The translations under genes were made by a program, and so were the position numbers. Under the pieces are notes generated by a model, which did no database searches, had not been told where the DNA came from, and worked only from the letters and a program-made list of their open reading frames with translations. Positions 1-10,222 of a stretch of 21,928 bases of DNA are shown one piece after another. Positions within the stretch are counted from its first letter, which is position 1. Every line of letters begins with the position of its first letter. Source of the DNA: Cudoniella acicularis (Eukaryota > Ascomycota > Leotiomycetes > Helotiales > Helotiaceae); NCBI GenBank assembly GCA_013054445.1, contig JAAMPI010000971.1, forward strand, positions 1 to 21,928, written 5' to 3'.

Positions 1-240
1 GAAAGGGAAGCGAGTGGGGGTGGGGGATAGAGTAGAAACAAGGGAAGAATAAACGAAGAGGGATTAGAAGAAGGAAGTATACGAAAGGAAGACGAAGATG
101 AAGCCACTAAGAAAAAGTGAAGCTCATGAGTATACGATTACATGAGTCAATGAAATATAGATTTTTATTTGCCTGTTTTCCCCTCTAAAAATGTATATCG
201 ATATCACGCGCGAATAAACCCTAACTATTCCTTCTTAGCT

Positions 241-258
241 TTCGACTTCGACTTCGAC
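241..258. repeat. Hexanucleotide TTCGAC x3
   Basis: Three exact tandem copies of TTCGAC stand in noncoding sequence, followed by a GATA-rich stretch. Confidence 0.8.
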
Positions 259-399
259 TAGTAGATAGATAGTACTAGATATAACTTGGTTTCACGGTAA
301 TACGCAAGACTTGAAGACTTAAAGGCATGAAGTTTAGATAAAATAAAGAATTAAGTCGATCGAATTTCTGAGATTTAATACCGAGAGGGAGAGAGAAGA

Positions 400-416
400 A
401 TATATATATATATATA
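400..416. repeat. TA dinucleotide microsatellite
   Basis: An uninterrupted alternating TA tract of about eight units in the AT-rich left flank. Confidence 0.9.
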
Positions 417-633
417 AAAGAGGCTAAGAAGTAAAAGAAGAGAATTAGTAAGTATAGAAAGGAGAGAGAAAGATACTGTATATATACTCGGTAAATATAG
501 GAAAGAGATTGGGGATGATTTGTTTTAATATATGTATTTATTATGTCTAGGTGGAGAGAGTGGTGTAGGGCTGATATATTTATTATTATTTGGGGGTTTG
601 AACTGTATGTGGTTATTTGTATAACTATATAAC

Positions 634-651
634 ATATATATATATATATAT
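634..651. repeat. AT dinucleotide microsatellite
   Basis: A second alternating AT tract of about nine units, 220 bases from the first. Confidence 0.9.
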
Positions 652-875
652 GCTTGTTTTAAGTTTTAATAAAAGAAGATCCAAGGGTTTCTGAAACTCC
701 TGTATCTATACATAACACAAGGGTGTTCTATCGAGGATATTTGTATCCTTTTTAATAGAGTTGGTTTTAGCACTTGAATCCTTAATGTTCAATGCCTGCC
801 TACCTATAGGCGATTTGGTTTCCGTCTCACTCCTCCCCCTTTCGATCTTCCCTCACCAAAAATCAATTTCAACAC

Positions 876-1941
876 CTAAACCCTCAACCTACCCCCGCGA
901 TCTCCAACCATCGCTCTTCCAGGTCTCTTCAACCCACCCCTCTCAACATCATCAACACTCTCCTCGATTGCCCTCCTCAAGTCCTCTTCTCTCTCTCTTT
1001 CCTCTTTTTCTCTCTTGGCTCGCCGTTCTTCTTGTAATTCGGCTTCTTTGGTGGAACCCCACTGGGATTGGGTTAGTGTGGATTTGAGGTGGGGTTGGTT
1101 TTGCTGGGGAGAGAAGGGGGAAGGAGGTTGGAGGTTACAGGAAGGGGCTAATGAAATAGAAGCGGAAAGGGAAAGGGACGGATAAACAATAAAGAAACAA
1201 ATCACATACGAGGAAATTCCCAGCCCCACCTCTACCTCTATACGTCGCAGACAAAGGTGGGAAACTAGGCGAAGAAGGACTCGCCCTAGGAGACACAGAT
1301 CTTGCCCTACTATTCGCCCTACTCGTATTAATCGGAAAGAGGAAAGAAGGAGAAGTCGGTGATCTATTATTGTTGGCGGTAAGGGGTCTAGTTGAAGTCG
1401 AGATTGGGAAGAGGGAGGTTGTGGGTGTTGTTGTTGTGGAGTGGGGGATGGAAGGAGAGTCGTAGGCTGTGGTTGAGGGTTGGGTCCAGTTTCCTGCGCC
1501 GCCGCGGCCGGTGTGTAAGTATTCGGGGGGTGGGCGTGAGGTTGTGGTTGTGGTTGTGCGGGTTAGGGTGTTGGAGGTACTAGTTGAGGAGGGGGAGGGT
1601 TGGAGTTGCGCTTCGAGGTCTGTTTGCTAGAGAGGGGATGAGATGTTAGCTTTACTTTGTTTTCATATTTAAAGGGTCATTGCTAGTTGCGGTTTGTGTG
1701 TATATCTTCAATTGGGCTGTGTAGAGTTGAGAGGAGGGATGATTGGTAAGCAGGTGATGGAAAAGAGGTAAAAGGAGGAAGAGAGGGCAATTGGATAGCT
1801 GAAAGTCAAGGACGGAGATAAGAGGAACCAAAGGGGAGATGGAAGACATACGCTCTGCGCCTCGGCATTCTCAATATCCTCCTTACTCCAGAAATTCCCC
1901 GCGCCACCTCGGCCCAATTTCTTGTACGCTTGCTCTGCCAT
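876..1941 (-). CDS. DUF3602-type protein with three GRGGAGN motifs
   Basis: Exons, read leftward: 1941-1852, 1626-1210 and 1103-876 (stop CTA on the plus strand at 876-878), giving 244 residues. Both introns (1851-1627 and 1209-1104) have GTATGT donors, AG acceptors and phase 0; the first has a GCTAAC branch-like site near its 3' end. The start is the first in-frame ATG, giving MAEQAYKKLGRGGAGNF. GRGGAGN occurs three times, near residues 10, 65 and 160, always followed by an aromatic residue. This repeated motif is the hallmark of the fungal DUF3602 family, whose function is unknown. The middle is rich in Ser, Thr and Pro and looks disordered. The C-terminus is a charged Glu/Arg helix (EERRAKREKEEREREEDLRR). 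A branch-like ACTAAC and an AG at 1963-1964, with an in-frame stop just upstream, suggest a further 5' exon or a leader intron, so the true start is slightly uncertain. Confidence 0.82.
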
Positions 1942-2353
1942 GTCTTCCTTATCCAATGAGTGCTACCCCGTGCTCCAATTCCAGGTCCAGGTTAGTATCG
2001 TGTGGAGATAGATGCAGATTAGAAATCTGAGGTTTTGGTAGTAGCTTGAGAAAAATATTTTTTCCCTGTTATCAGTACAATTCTAGATTAGGAGATTGCG
2101 TAGCGTGATGTGGATCTTTGCTTTTTAGAGAACTGTCTCGGATTGAGGATGGCTTAATGAAAGTATTGAATCTTATGTCAAGGCCTACCGTACCTCGTAA
2201 ATTGGAATTGTGAAAGAGAATTGCTTTTGGCTCGGCCTATCTGTCAAACTTTTTTTTCTCGAGAAAATGAGCAACCCATGGATTTTCAACGCTCCTCCTA
2301 GGAATGTGCATTTCTTTTAGGAACAAGGCCGAGTAATGACAGCGGGAGGTAGT

Positions 2354-2391
2354 GGCGGGGTTATGCCGATCTCGGCGGGGTAGCTCCGATC
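2354..2391. repeat. Imperfect direct repeat, 20-bp period
   Basis: Two 18-bp copies, 2354-2371 and 2374-2391, both begin GGCGGGGT and end CCGATC. They match at about 14 of 18 positions. Confidence 0.6.
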
Positions 2392-2708
2392 ATCACATCA
2401 TCAGCGATCACATCTTTCAGAAAGAAAGAAAATTTATGCTGGCAGCCGTTGAGGCGCGTGTTGGAAATGCATGACTGTCTGAGATGACATATGATTTGAA
2501 GACTTTTTTGCAGCGTGCGTTGACACACCTATGCGCATGGAAGCGAGTTCTTTCAAAAAAAGATGTCTTCTAGAAGGTCGACGAAGTGTGAGTGGAAGGT
2601 TCTGTGAGATGTCATCTGGCAACTAAGTAGGCTAGTGGCGGGAAGAGGTGTCCTCAGTTGGGTATCTGCATAATTGTGATGTGAGTCGGTTTCTGCGAGA
2701 AACCGAGA

Positions 2709-2728
2709 AAAGAGACGCGTGTCTCTTT
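2709..2728. repeat. Perfect 8-bp hairpin with ACGCGT core
   Basis: AAAGAGAC (2709-2716) and GTCTCTTT (2721-2728) are exact reverse complements around the loop GCGT. Stem end and loop together spell ACGCGT, the MluI cell-cycle-box hexamer known from yeast promoters. Any regulatory role is inference. Confidence 0.5.
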
Positions 2729-5332
2729 GCTGATAAAGATATTGGCCAGACCTGACTTTCATCATCTACTTTCAGATATCACGTGAATATACTTCTAATC
2801 TCTCGCTGCGCTTTGCGCTCAAGTGAGCCCTGAAAGACCGGAAGTTGTGCACTGCAGAGCTGCCCTTTGTGACCTAAAAATTCGTGAAACGCCAGCATTC
2901 AACAGAGCTGGCGGCTCCGGCTCATCCGGTTCCCGACTGATCGGATTCTGCTATCCTCGAGGGAAAAAAGTTGGGAAACATCAAAGTGGATTCGTGTTGC
3001 GGCTTCTGACCAAGCCACGCGCACGATTGACGCTGTGGGATTGGATTCCATTCGATGTCTTAGAAGAAACACTTGGCGAACGAACTGCTGCTTGCTGACT
3101 GTGTAGGCATAGCCACCAAAAAAAAAAAAAAGTTGGAAATGGTTCCGGTATCGTGGCCTTTTCCCGTACCGTACCTGCTTTTACGTACCTACCTTGACGC
3201 TCGTAATCCCAAGACCACGATGCCAGCCTTACCACTGATCCGATGACACCGGCGATGATCCCATGGACTGGCCTCTTTTAATTCTGGGGAAGCTCCAAAA
3301 GTTCCAGCAACCAGATATTTTTTGGTGGGAGCCGCGGCAGATCTGGCGAGGGATTTAATTTTTATTTGTGTTTCATTGCCTCAGGGAAGACCCTGGGCCT
3401 GGTCAAGCCTCCTAGGCGTGCTAATGCAGGTCACTAGACGTTCCGGCTGGGGTCACGATTTCACGTTTCCGGGGCTGCGATGGTACTGTAAGGTCCGTGG
3501 ATTAAAGGAACAGAGCTAGATGCAGCCATGCTTATCCACAAGAGATGTTTCAGGAAATAAACTTCAGATAAATTGGAGTTCCGCTAGATTTCCGCCAGAG
3601 TTTGTCTGGCCGATTCCCGGTTCGGCGTCGACATTGCTAGTAAGAGATCTACAGATCCAAAGGAAATGCTCCGGAACCAGCGAAACGGTCTTGGATCTCG
3701 CGATTGTCGGTTTTGACTCAGCACGGGCTGCTTGTTGACCAGGCTTCTCCACGATTCTCGTGATCAGCAGCACCCAGGCCACCATCCCAGACCTTTGATC
3801 TTCGAGCACTTTATTAGAGTAACCTGCACTTCTGACTTCTCCCCATGCAACGATGGATGAAGAGCATCAGAGGCGTTTTTTAGAGATGGATAAATAGAAA
3901 TCTGGCGCTGCTCTAACCACGCGCAACGCCCCCATTTTTGAAGCGAATTCTGCTGTCGTCTGGAATCTCTTGCCGCCTGAAGAGCAGAGAAGAGGGTGGC
4001 TTTCCAATGAATCCAATCAGGGCGTGAACCTCAACCCCCGCTTCGAGGTGTGGAGTTTATGATGCAGCCGCTGAAGCGCTTAGATTGGCACTGATTGACC
4101 TGCGCGCCTCGGCGATGCCACGATGGGGAATAACTTCGAAGGGAGATATGTGTGTCTCCTCCAGTTTTGCGCACGGAAAAGCAGGACGAATCGAAGAGGC
4201 CATACCTGCGAGAAACCACTTTCTGGTAGCGGTGCTGATCAAGCAAATAAGCAGCGATGATCTTGCGAGATCTGTCTGAACAGCGCAAAGGAGCAAGGCT
4301 AGAGCCGTATCCAATCAGAGGGCGCGCGGAGCAGCAATAAATTTATGCAGAAGCTGGCAGTCGCTGGTTGGATTGCCCATGGTCGGCTGGGGATTTTTTT
4401 TTTCAGGAACAGGTACAACTTGGCTCGCTGTACCTGATGCCATGTCAGCTGGAGGCCCGTCAGATGCTACGAAAGTTTCAGTTATTGGTGCCCACACAGG
4501 AGCATGATTGAGATTAATTTGTACCACTTGTCAGTGTCACCACATCACAGACTCGCAGATCTATCGTGAGTGTCCACCAAAAAGTTTGTTATCGTAGAGT
4601 CTGCCATGTGTGTCACACAGAATGATCCACACCAAGCCTTGTCGCCGATTGCGTTTTCTTTGGCGTCAGATGGCGATTGCGCTCCCAGATTTCCAAAGGG
4701 CGGAGGGGATCACACATCAATCGCATGGCATGTTGGCCTCACAGCCTTCACCACAACCGTGGCCACTACTTCGTACTTCTTCGTACTCAGCTTCTCACTC
4801 GGAGCCACTCTTCCCAATCAGCTATATGTCATGCGCAAGAGGCCATGAAGCTGCTCGCCACTTTGGGCCACACCAACTGCCTAAAGGACCGCGTAGGGCA
4901 GGTGTCCTGTGATCACAGGCTATTGGCTGATCCACGCCCCGCGAGACTGATGGTGGGAGAATCACGAGGGGCGCCCCGAAGGAGCCTAGTTCGTATCGCT
5001 ATTTTTACTCACAGTAACTCACTCAGGTCCAGCGTCAGCGAGCCCGCGAAATCGTGTTGTCGTGATGAGGGCGTTTCCTTGCTCAGGCCTGGTGATGGAG
5101 ATGTTCCGTCCAAAAGAGGCATTGATACCGATATGTTCGGCGTGGTCTGTGGTCACTCGGGCACGCATTCTTTGAGCTTTTCTTTGAGGAGCAAAAGCCA
5201 GATATTCTTGAGACTTTTTGCAGCGAATTGGAAGCGGGAATCCCTCGAATCCTCTCGCCACTGTTCCCCCCACTGCTCGCTCTGCCCACTGCCACTCCCT
5301 ATGCAATTGCCCAGCAGGCGAATAAAATTATA

Positions 5333-5363
5333 CAGCCGCGCCCGCGGCCACTCAAAGCGGCTG
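5333..5363. repeat. Nested GC-rich inverted repeats
   Basis: GCCGCG (5335-5340) and CGCGGC (5343-5348) form a 6-bp inverted repeat. It is overlapped by a wider pair, CAGCCGC (5333-5339) and GCGGCTG (5357-5363). CCGCGG-like symmetry resembles sites of fungal Zn2Cys6 regulators, but no factor can be named. Confidence 0.5.
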
Positions 5364-5630
5364 CACTGAACCACCCGCCGATGAGCATTGAGCAATAACG
5401 AGCCAACACCGAAAGCCGTAGAAATTTTTTAATAACACCTCGCTCAATACTGAGTGCTGCTCTAGACCTTAACCCGTGTGGGGAGCGCGCACGCTAAAAC
5501 AATTCGGACTCCTCCTGGCGACGGAAACCAAGGAAGGACTGATTGGCGCCTGCCCTGTCCAGCCGGCTGTGCTGCCAATAATTGAGCCCTCCCAAAGTCC
5601 CATCAACACCAGAAACCCATCTCTTGCAAG

Positions 5631-6320
5631 CAACTTTTTTCCTCCTTTACAAAAAAAAAACTTACTACCACCATTCCACATTCCTTTCACCTGCTTGCTC
5701 GCCTCAACTCACCCCACCCTCACTCCATTGGCATTGGCTTACCATCAGCTTCGCCCTCTTCCGCATGAATTAATCCAGAGCTTCGCTGCGTCTTGGGTTC
5801 TTTCGCACTCTCTCGGCCCGCACCGCACTGAAGACACTCTGCCGCTCTCGCTCAGGCGCAAGGCTCTCTCACTACACACCCTTAACGGCTGCTTCGAAAC
5901 CCCGCTGCTTTCGCGTCTCAGCCATCCTCGACAAATCTAAGTTGCTGCGGCCCTGTCCTGATCTTCCTCCATTCCAGCTGTCACAATTGCATGAATTTTT
6001 GTTTCGCCGATTATTCCTTGCTTCGCTCCTCACTTTTCTCGATTTTCTCCATTTCCAACCCCATACACACAACTGTCAAATATCTCGAGTTTACGCCTGG
6101 CCGTCTCGCTCTCGCTCTCGCTCCCCGATCACCACCGACGCCCCGGGGTCATCCCATCCAACACAACCATAAGCTTCCATCTCGCGTGTTTTATGCAGGT
6201 AGCTTGAGCTTCGTCCATCTCACCACCAAATTGACTAGAAATAATCTCTCGGCCCTCATATTGTAGCCTCTCAGAGCTTCGAGGATTGAGGGCCGTCTTT
6301 ACACACAATCCGTCGTCGAA
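5631..6320 (+). promoter_or_regulatory. Pyrimidine-rich promoter/leader of the C2H2 gene
   Basis: Strongly C/T-rich sequence runs from about 5630 to the ATG at 6321, with a CTCTCG repeat near 6103-6122. Such tracts are usual around transcription starts and in leaders of fungal regulatory genes. Several short upstream ATGs occur, including ATG-AAT-TAA near 5764. A TTTATGCAG at about 6189-6197 resembles a 3' splice site, so a leader intron is possible. The transcription start is not determinable from sequence. Confidence 0.45.
5991..6266 (+). CDS. Upstream ORF (91 codons) in the C2H2 leader
   Basis: A true ATG at 5991 opens a frame that closes at 6266, 54 bases before the ATG of the C2H2 gene. 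The peptide begins MNFCFADYSLL and matches nothing I know. If this part of the leader is retained in the mRNA, scanning ribosomes would meet this ORF first and it could dampen translation of the main protein. It may equally be chance openness, or be removed by a leader intron. Confidence 0.3.
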   Translation: MNFCFADYSLLRSSLFSIFSISNPIHTTVKYLEFTPGRLALALAPRSPPTPRGHPIQHNHKLPSRVFYAGSLSFVHLTTKLTRNNLSALIL

Positions 6321-7858
6321 ATGGCTTCCTCGAAGGTTGGCTCCTCCATGCTAGGGTATATATTAATAGATCGTCGCTGATCATCTAATTCTATAGGAAA
6401 TCCAACATTCTTCGAGACCGCTGAGCCAACACCGTCTATCCATGTCCACCCATGCCGGCTCCCTTCCCAAGTCTCATTCGCGAAATCACTCTCACTCAGT
6501 ATCCTCAGGGTCCCTCATCTCAAGCCACCGGGTGTCACGTCGAAAGAGTGTCTCGAATAACACCGCTAGTAATGTCGCAGCAATGGTCGCCGCAGTAAGG
6601 GAGGCAGGAGATACATCATTGGGAATGCCTATCACCAACCGCCGAAACACAATGTCAAAATCCGCTTCTGCAAGGTCAGCAGCACTTGGTAGCCTTCCTT
6701 CACCACCCGCAAGCCTTCCAAGCCATAAAATTCGAATGACCTCCAGCGGTAAATCAGATCGAGGTGAGAGTGCGATTGATGATGATATGAACGAGGATAT
6801 GGAAGAAGACGACGAGAACAGCTTCAAGCAATCACGAATGAGAAGAGCCAGTGAAGGTCAGCACCTGATGAAGGATGGAAAGAAGTCGAATGGAGGTGAT
6901 CTGAAGTGTGACAAGTGTGGAAAGGGATACAAGCACAGCAGTTGCTTGACCAAGCATTTGTTTGTGCCCACCTTCCTTCCTGCATCCCATCTTGGGCTCG
7001 CGACCTGAATTTAGTCGACATATTCTCGTCCCAGGCTTTTGAAGGACAATTGTTAACATTTTGATTGCAGATGGGAGCATACTCCGGAATGGTCTTACAC
7101 TTCCAAATTGCTTATCTCAAAGCATCAGCAGGTACAGCTTTTGGAGGCAGCTTCCGTTCTTGTGGCCATGAATCAGGATGGCACTACTCCTCCCGATTCT
7201 GCCAAGGACTTCCAAAGCGACCCAGGACTCTGCATCCCCAGCTGCATCAGGGACTTCAGATCCCAATGATCGAGCGAGCTCGGCAGATACAACACCTCCT
7301 CCACAAGCAGAGATGTCCAACACATACAGCAGTGGATCCTACACTGGCAGGCATAAGAGGTACAGCAGCGGGTATGGTTTTTCGCGTTCCTACCAATCTG
7401 CACCTTCTGCCAATTCTTTGCAAAGTGGGAGCGTGCCAATTGGATCTGGTTTCGGCCATTATCGTCAGCCGAGCCACGAGCATCGTCCGTTGTCGTCGGG
7501 TATTAGTCGAAATCATGAGGATGATGGTTTAGCTGCTGCAGTTGAGTTGTTGTCCTGCAGTTTCGGAAGTGCTGGCACCCCAAGGACGATTCCTGTCACA
7601 CTTCCCGAAGACGCGCCACCCGTGCCCCATATTCCTGCCCAGTATCTCAGTCAAAACTCCTACTCGGCCACTTCGCTGACTCCCAACCAACACCCTCGCC
7701 AGCCAGAAAGTTACACTCGCCACCGAGTCCATCTCGATGGTGATGTAAAGATGGAGGAGAGCGAGGAAAGCGTCGCAGACGATGATGATTATGATCAGAG
7801 ATCTCGCGGCCGAAGTGACGAAGACGATGATGGTGTTTTTGGTCGCATGGAAGAATAA
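6321..7858 (+). CDS. C2H2 zinc-finger transcription factor (one apparent frame break)
   Basis: Exons are 6321-6335, 6397-6959 and 7071-7858. Intron 1 (GT at 6336) has CTGATC and CTAATT branch-like sites; intron 2 has a GTTTGT donor. The start gives MASSK, then EIQHSSRPLS. A Ser/Arg-rich N-terminus leads into an acidic patch (DDDMNEDMEEDDEN), then one C2H2 finger at about residues 176-197: C-x2-C-x12-H-x3-H, with the intron splitting the codon between KH and WEH. The following WEHTPEWSYTSKLLISKHQQ block is, from memory, strongly conserved in fungal homologues. The C-terminus is acidic and contains VKME, a sumoylation-type sequence. The frame changes by one base near 7221-7225: the upstream frame stops at 7267-7269, while the next frame continues (SASPAASGTSDPNDR) to the stop at 7856-7858. 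Omitting one base gives 454 residues. A 64-nt intron at 7162-7225 (GTGGCC donor) would also restore frame, but would delete part of a conserved segment. A nuclear DNA-binding regulator is inferred; target genes are unknown. Confidence 0.8.
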
Positions 7859-8594
7859 TGCTCGTCGGCGCATTAAACATCCCAGTCGTAGAAGAGCTCT
7901 TGGCTGGAAACGATTTCTTTTGTAGCAACCTATGTATACATGCGGCGAGCATGCCTCCGCACACACGACTTTCAGCACCGAAGAGTGGACTGGCATGTAG
8001 GCATGTCCACGAGGTTAAAGTGATGGTCGTTCTCGAGCGTCGAGCAAACGCAAGCGCCACAAGCATTTTGAAGGGGTTATTTTTCCCTTTTTTTTTTTGA
8101 TGGAATTGGACTTGTCAAATAGCACGACATCTGAAATGTATGAAACGTTTGATGAAGATACCTAGCTTACCAGTTGAGGTGTGTAAGAGACCATGATTGT
8201 AATGTTGTGTAGGCCTTTAGGTATACTGTAAAATTTGAGAGGTCTTGAAATAAGGCCCTGTACTGTAGCGCAATAATGACGATGATACAGCATTTATGCT
8301 AGAGAATAATGCGAATTTGAAGCCATCGAAGTAGTTGTTCAAGTCGCGGTGAACCTAGAAGAAATTTTCCTAAAAGAGAAGAAGAATATATTCTTGTTTG
8401 CAGGGGAAAGAAGATTTAAGGTTGGCAGAATGACAGGGCACGCTACGTGCAGTACGTCACCGCTTGGGCGCGCGAGAAATAAACAAGACCACAAGTCAAT
8501 CCACAACTCTCGCCTTCAAGGCTCCGGATGCTTGAACATATCTTCTTTCCTAGTGTGAATATTTTGTTTGTTTCAGCTACTCCAACGCAACATC
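7859..8594. other. 3' flank of C2H2 gene and promoter of membrane-protein gene
   Basis: No supported gene. It holds the presumptive 3' untranslated region of the C2H2 gene, with a T-run near 8085-8098, and the upstream region of the gene starting at 8595. Short open frames here start at non-ATG codons or lack any recognisable feature. Confidence 0.5.
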
Positions 8595-9717
8595 ATGTCT
8601 TCCTCGCGCAGCAAAAATCGAACTGTTAATTCAGCATTTGCTGTTGTACAGAGAGGAGATGCGCCCCTCCATGCGAGCAAGCTACCACCATTCCTGAGAT
8701 TCCCGCTCTTAGTGGTTCTCAGTCTTTCGTTGTCGAGCTTACTGTACTCCTTAAATGCGGTGTATGGTACTACGGAGAAGGATTTAGCGGGCGTGAGTCG
8801 GAGGTTGGAGAGTTGGTGGGAAGTGGGTGCATTAGTTGGGTGGAGGACGTGAGTTTTATATTTTCAATAAGGGAGGGATAATTGCTAATGAGGGGGCAGA
8901 TTTGAGCTTGGACTGGGTTGGTTTGGAGATTATGACGGATACGATCTTGCGGCGCTGAGCCTACTGTCTCATGGCCCTCCTGTGAGCATGGAATTGACTG
9001 ATATGGTGGAATAACACTAGACTGATATTGTATGAATAGGCATATCTTCTTGGTACCTTCTATGAAGTTCGAACTGTTGCGGTCATCTCCTCCCTAATCA
9101 TCGATGCCCTTACGACCTATATCCCCTTCCGTCTTTTACGACCTCTCTCACTCGCACATGCGGCATCCACAAGCTCCCACTCAGTTGCTGTCCCGAACAG
9201 AGATATTGTTACAGATACCTCAGTTCAAATCCTCACGACACTTTTGGCAGCATCCATCTATAGTGTGACACTTTACAGTGCATGCGCTTCCTACCTACCA
9301 GTCTACCTCGTTACATACTTCTCCAATATCCCAAGTGTTACCGCTGCGCATACGGCTACCCCTTTCACGCTATTTCCAATTACGCTTCTCCTAGGACTCG
9401 CAGCAAAATCGTTCATCTTCACACCCGCTGCTGCTTCGGTGCCTTCAAGCGATGATGCCAAAAATGTGGCTTTCAACCCGGAGTCTGCTACATTGGCAGA
9501 TACCCTCTGGTACAATGTTTGGGGATACAGCACAAAGACCAAGGTAGTGATTAAGAGGACGGCTGCAGTGATGCTGGCTAGCGGAATCAATACATTCATA
9601 CAGACGTGGGTCACAATCGACGGAGTTGAGGCAGTGGGGGCCATAGGTTATGCAGGAGTTTGGGTGACAGCTGCGTTGATTACGGGAGTGTCACTAGGGC
9701 TTGTTGGGGCTGTGTAA
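8595..9717 (+). CDS. Fungal multi-pass membrane protein, unknown function
   Basis: Exons are 8595-8848, 8900-8981 and 9040-9717, giving 337 residues. Intron 1 (51 nt) has a GTGAGT donor and a GCTAATG branch-like site; intron 2 (58 nt) is phase 0. The ATG at 8595 is the first in frame near the exon start. Hydrophobic segments lie at about residues 34-57, 113-140, 172-206, 219-240, 282-303 and 311-336, so roughly six membrane spans are likely. A Trp/Gly/Asp-rich loop (GLGWFGDYDGYD, about 89-100) precedes span 2, and a polar loop of about 40 residues lies between spans 4 and 5. There is no cleavable signal peptide. I do not recognise a named family; it reads like one of the conserved 'integral membrane protein' families of filamentous ascomycetes. 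The TAA stop overlaps a perfect GTAAGT donor, so a short extra 3' exon is possible. Confidence 0.75.
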
Positions 9718-10222
9718 GTGTATAAGTTTGAGATGGGCTTGTTTCGATATGTATAACGTGAGTTTTCTTGTGTCCATATGTATTGGTGGGATTTACGGAG
9801 GCGGTTTCTCCTTGCGGGTATTGTCAAAGGTGGGAGTTCTGCTTAGCAAAAGCGGCAAACAAACAACCAGAAACACGAAGGAACGTAGGTATCCAAGGGG
9901 ATCAAGTTGCTAAATAGCGAATTTATGAGATCATGATTGCTTGCACGCCTATTCTCTGACTCCCTGCGGTTCGCGTACTCAAAACACGAGTTGACGTCAA
10001 AAGAGGAATAAAGCTCGTGTGAGACTCGAGGGTTGTCCTTTGAAACACATCTGGAAGGAGAGATGCTGAGTTGGGAATTCGGGATCGGGTGACCCAAACG
10101 CTCAAAACAAGCGCGCCAGTTTAAGATGAGGACCGAAATAAACACTCCCAGGGCAGACACCTCAACCGCGTCGGCCCTTACTACTTCCTCAGTCCTCCTG
10201 CATTGCGGAACATGACCTGAAC
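9718..10222. other. Intergenic: 3' flank of membrane protein, promoter of ING gene
   Basis: No supported gene. A 105-codon minus-strand frame (9843-10160) begins at GTG and has no recognisable feature. The right part serves as the upstream region of the ING-family gene. Confidence 0.5.

Larger units (their letters stand above)
1..875. other. AT-rich low-complexity flank, no gene seen
   Basis: No open frame here resembles a protein. The stretch is A/T-rich, with runs of GAGA/GGAAG and two TA dinucleotide tracts. A short lysine/glutamate-rich frame (EDEDEATKKK) closes at the TGA at 118-120 after an in-frame stop at 28-30. It could be the end of a gene lying to the left, but about 29 codons are too few to judge. 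The right part is probably the 3' untranslated region of the minus-strand gene that stops at 876. Confidence 0.5.
1942..5630. other. Long divergent intergenic region, no gene supported
   Basis: This lies between the start of the minus-strand DUF3602 gene and the leader of the plus-strand C2H2 gene. Open frames of up to 230 codons exist on both strands. They begin at non-ATG codons, match no family I recognise and cannot be extended convincingly by splicing. Base composition is balanced, with no sign of heavy C-to-T depletion. It holds an A14 run (3118-3131), a T-run near 4396, a 20-bp-period repeat at 2354-2391, and hairpins at 2709-2728 and 5333-5363. It presumably carries the promoters of both genes. 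A noncoding transcript cannot be excluded. Confidence 0.5.

Noticed and set aside
4677..5369. 230-codon plus-strand open frame
   Set aside because: It begins at TTG, shows no recognisable motif, overlaps several equally open frames on the other strand, and has no supporting start or splice context.
9224..9240. tRNA B-box-like AGTTCAAATCCT
   Set aside because: It lies inside a well-supported coding exon and no cloverleaf can be folded around it.
9843..10160. 105-codon minus-strand frame between the membrane-protein and ING genes
   Set aside because: GTG start, no motif, and it overlaps the probable ING promoter.
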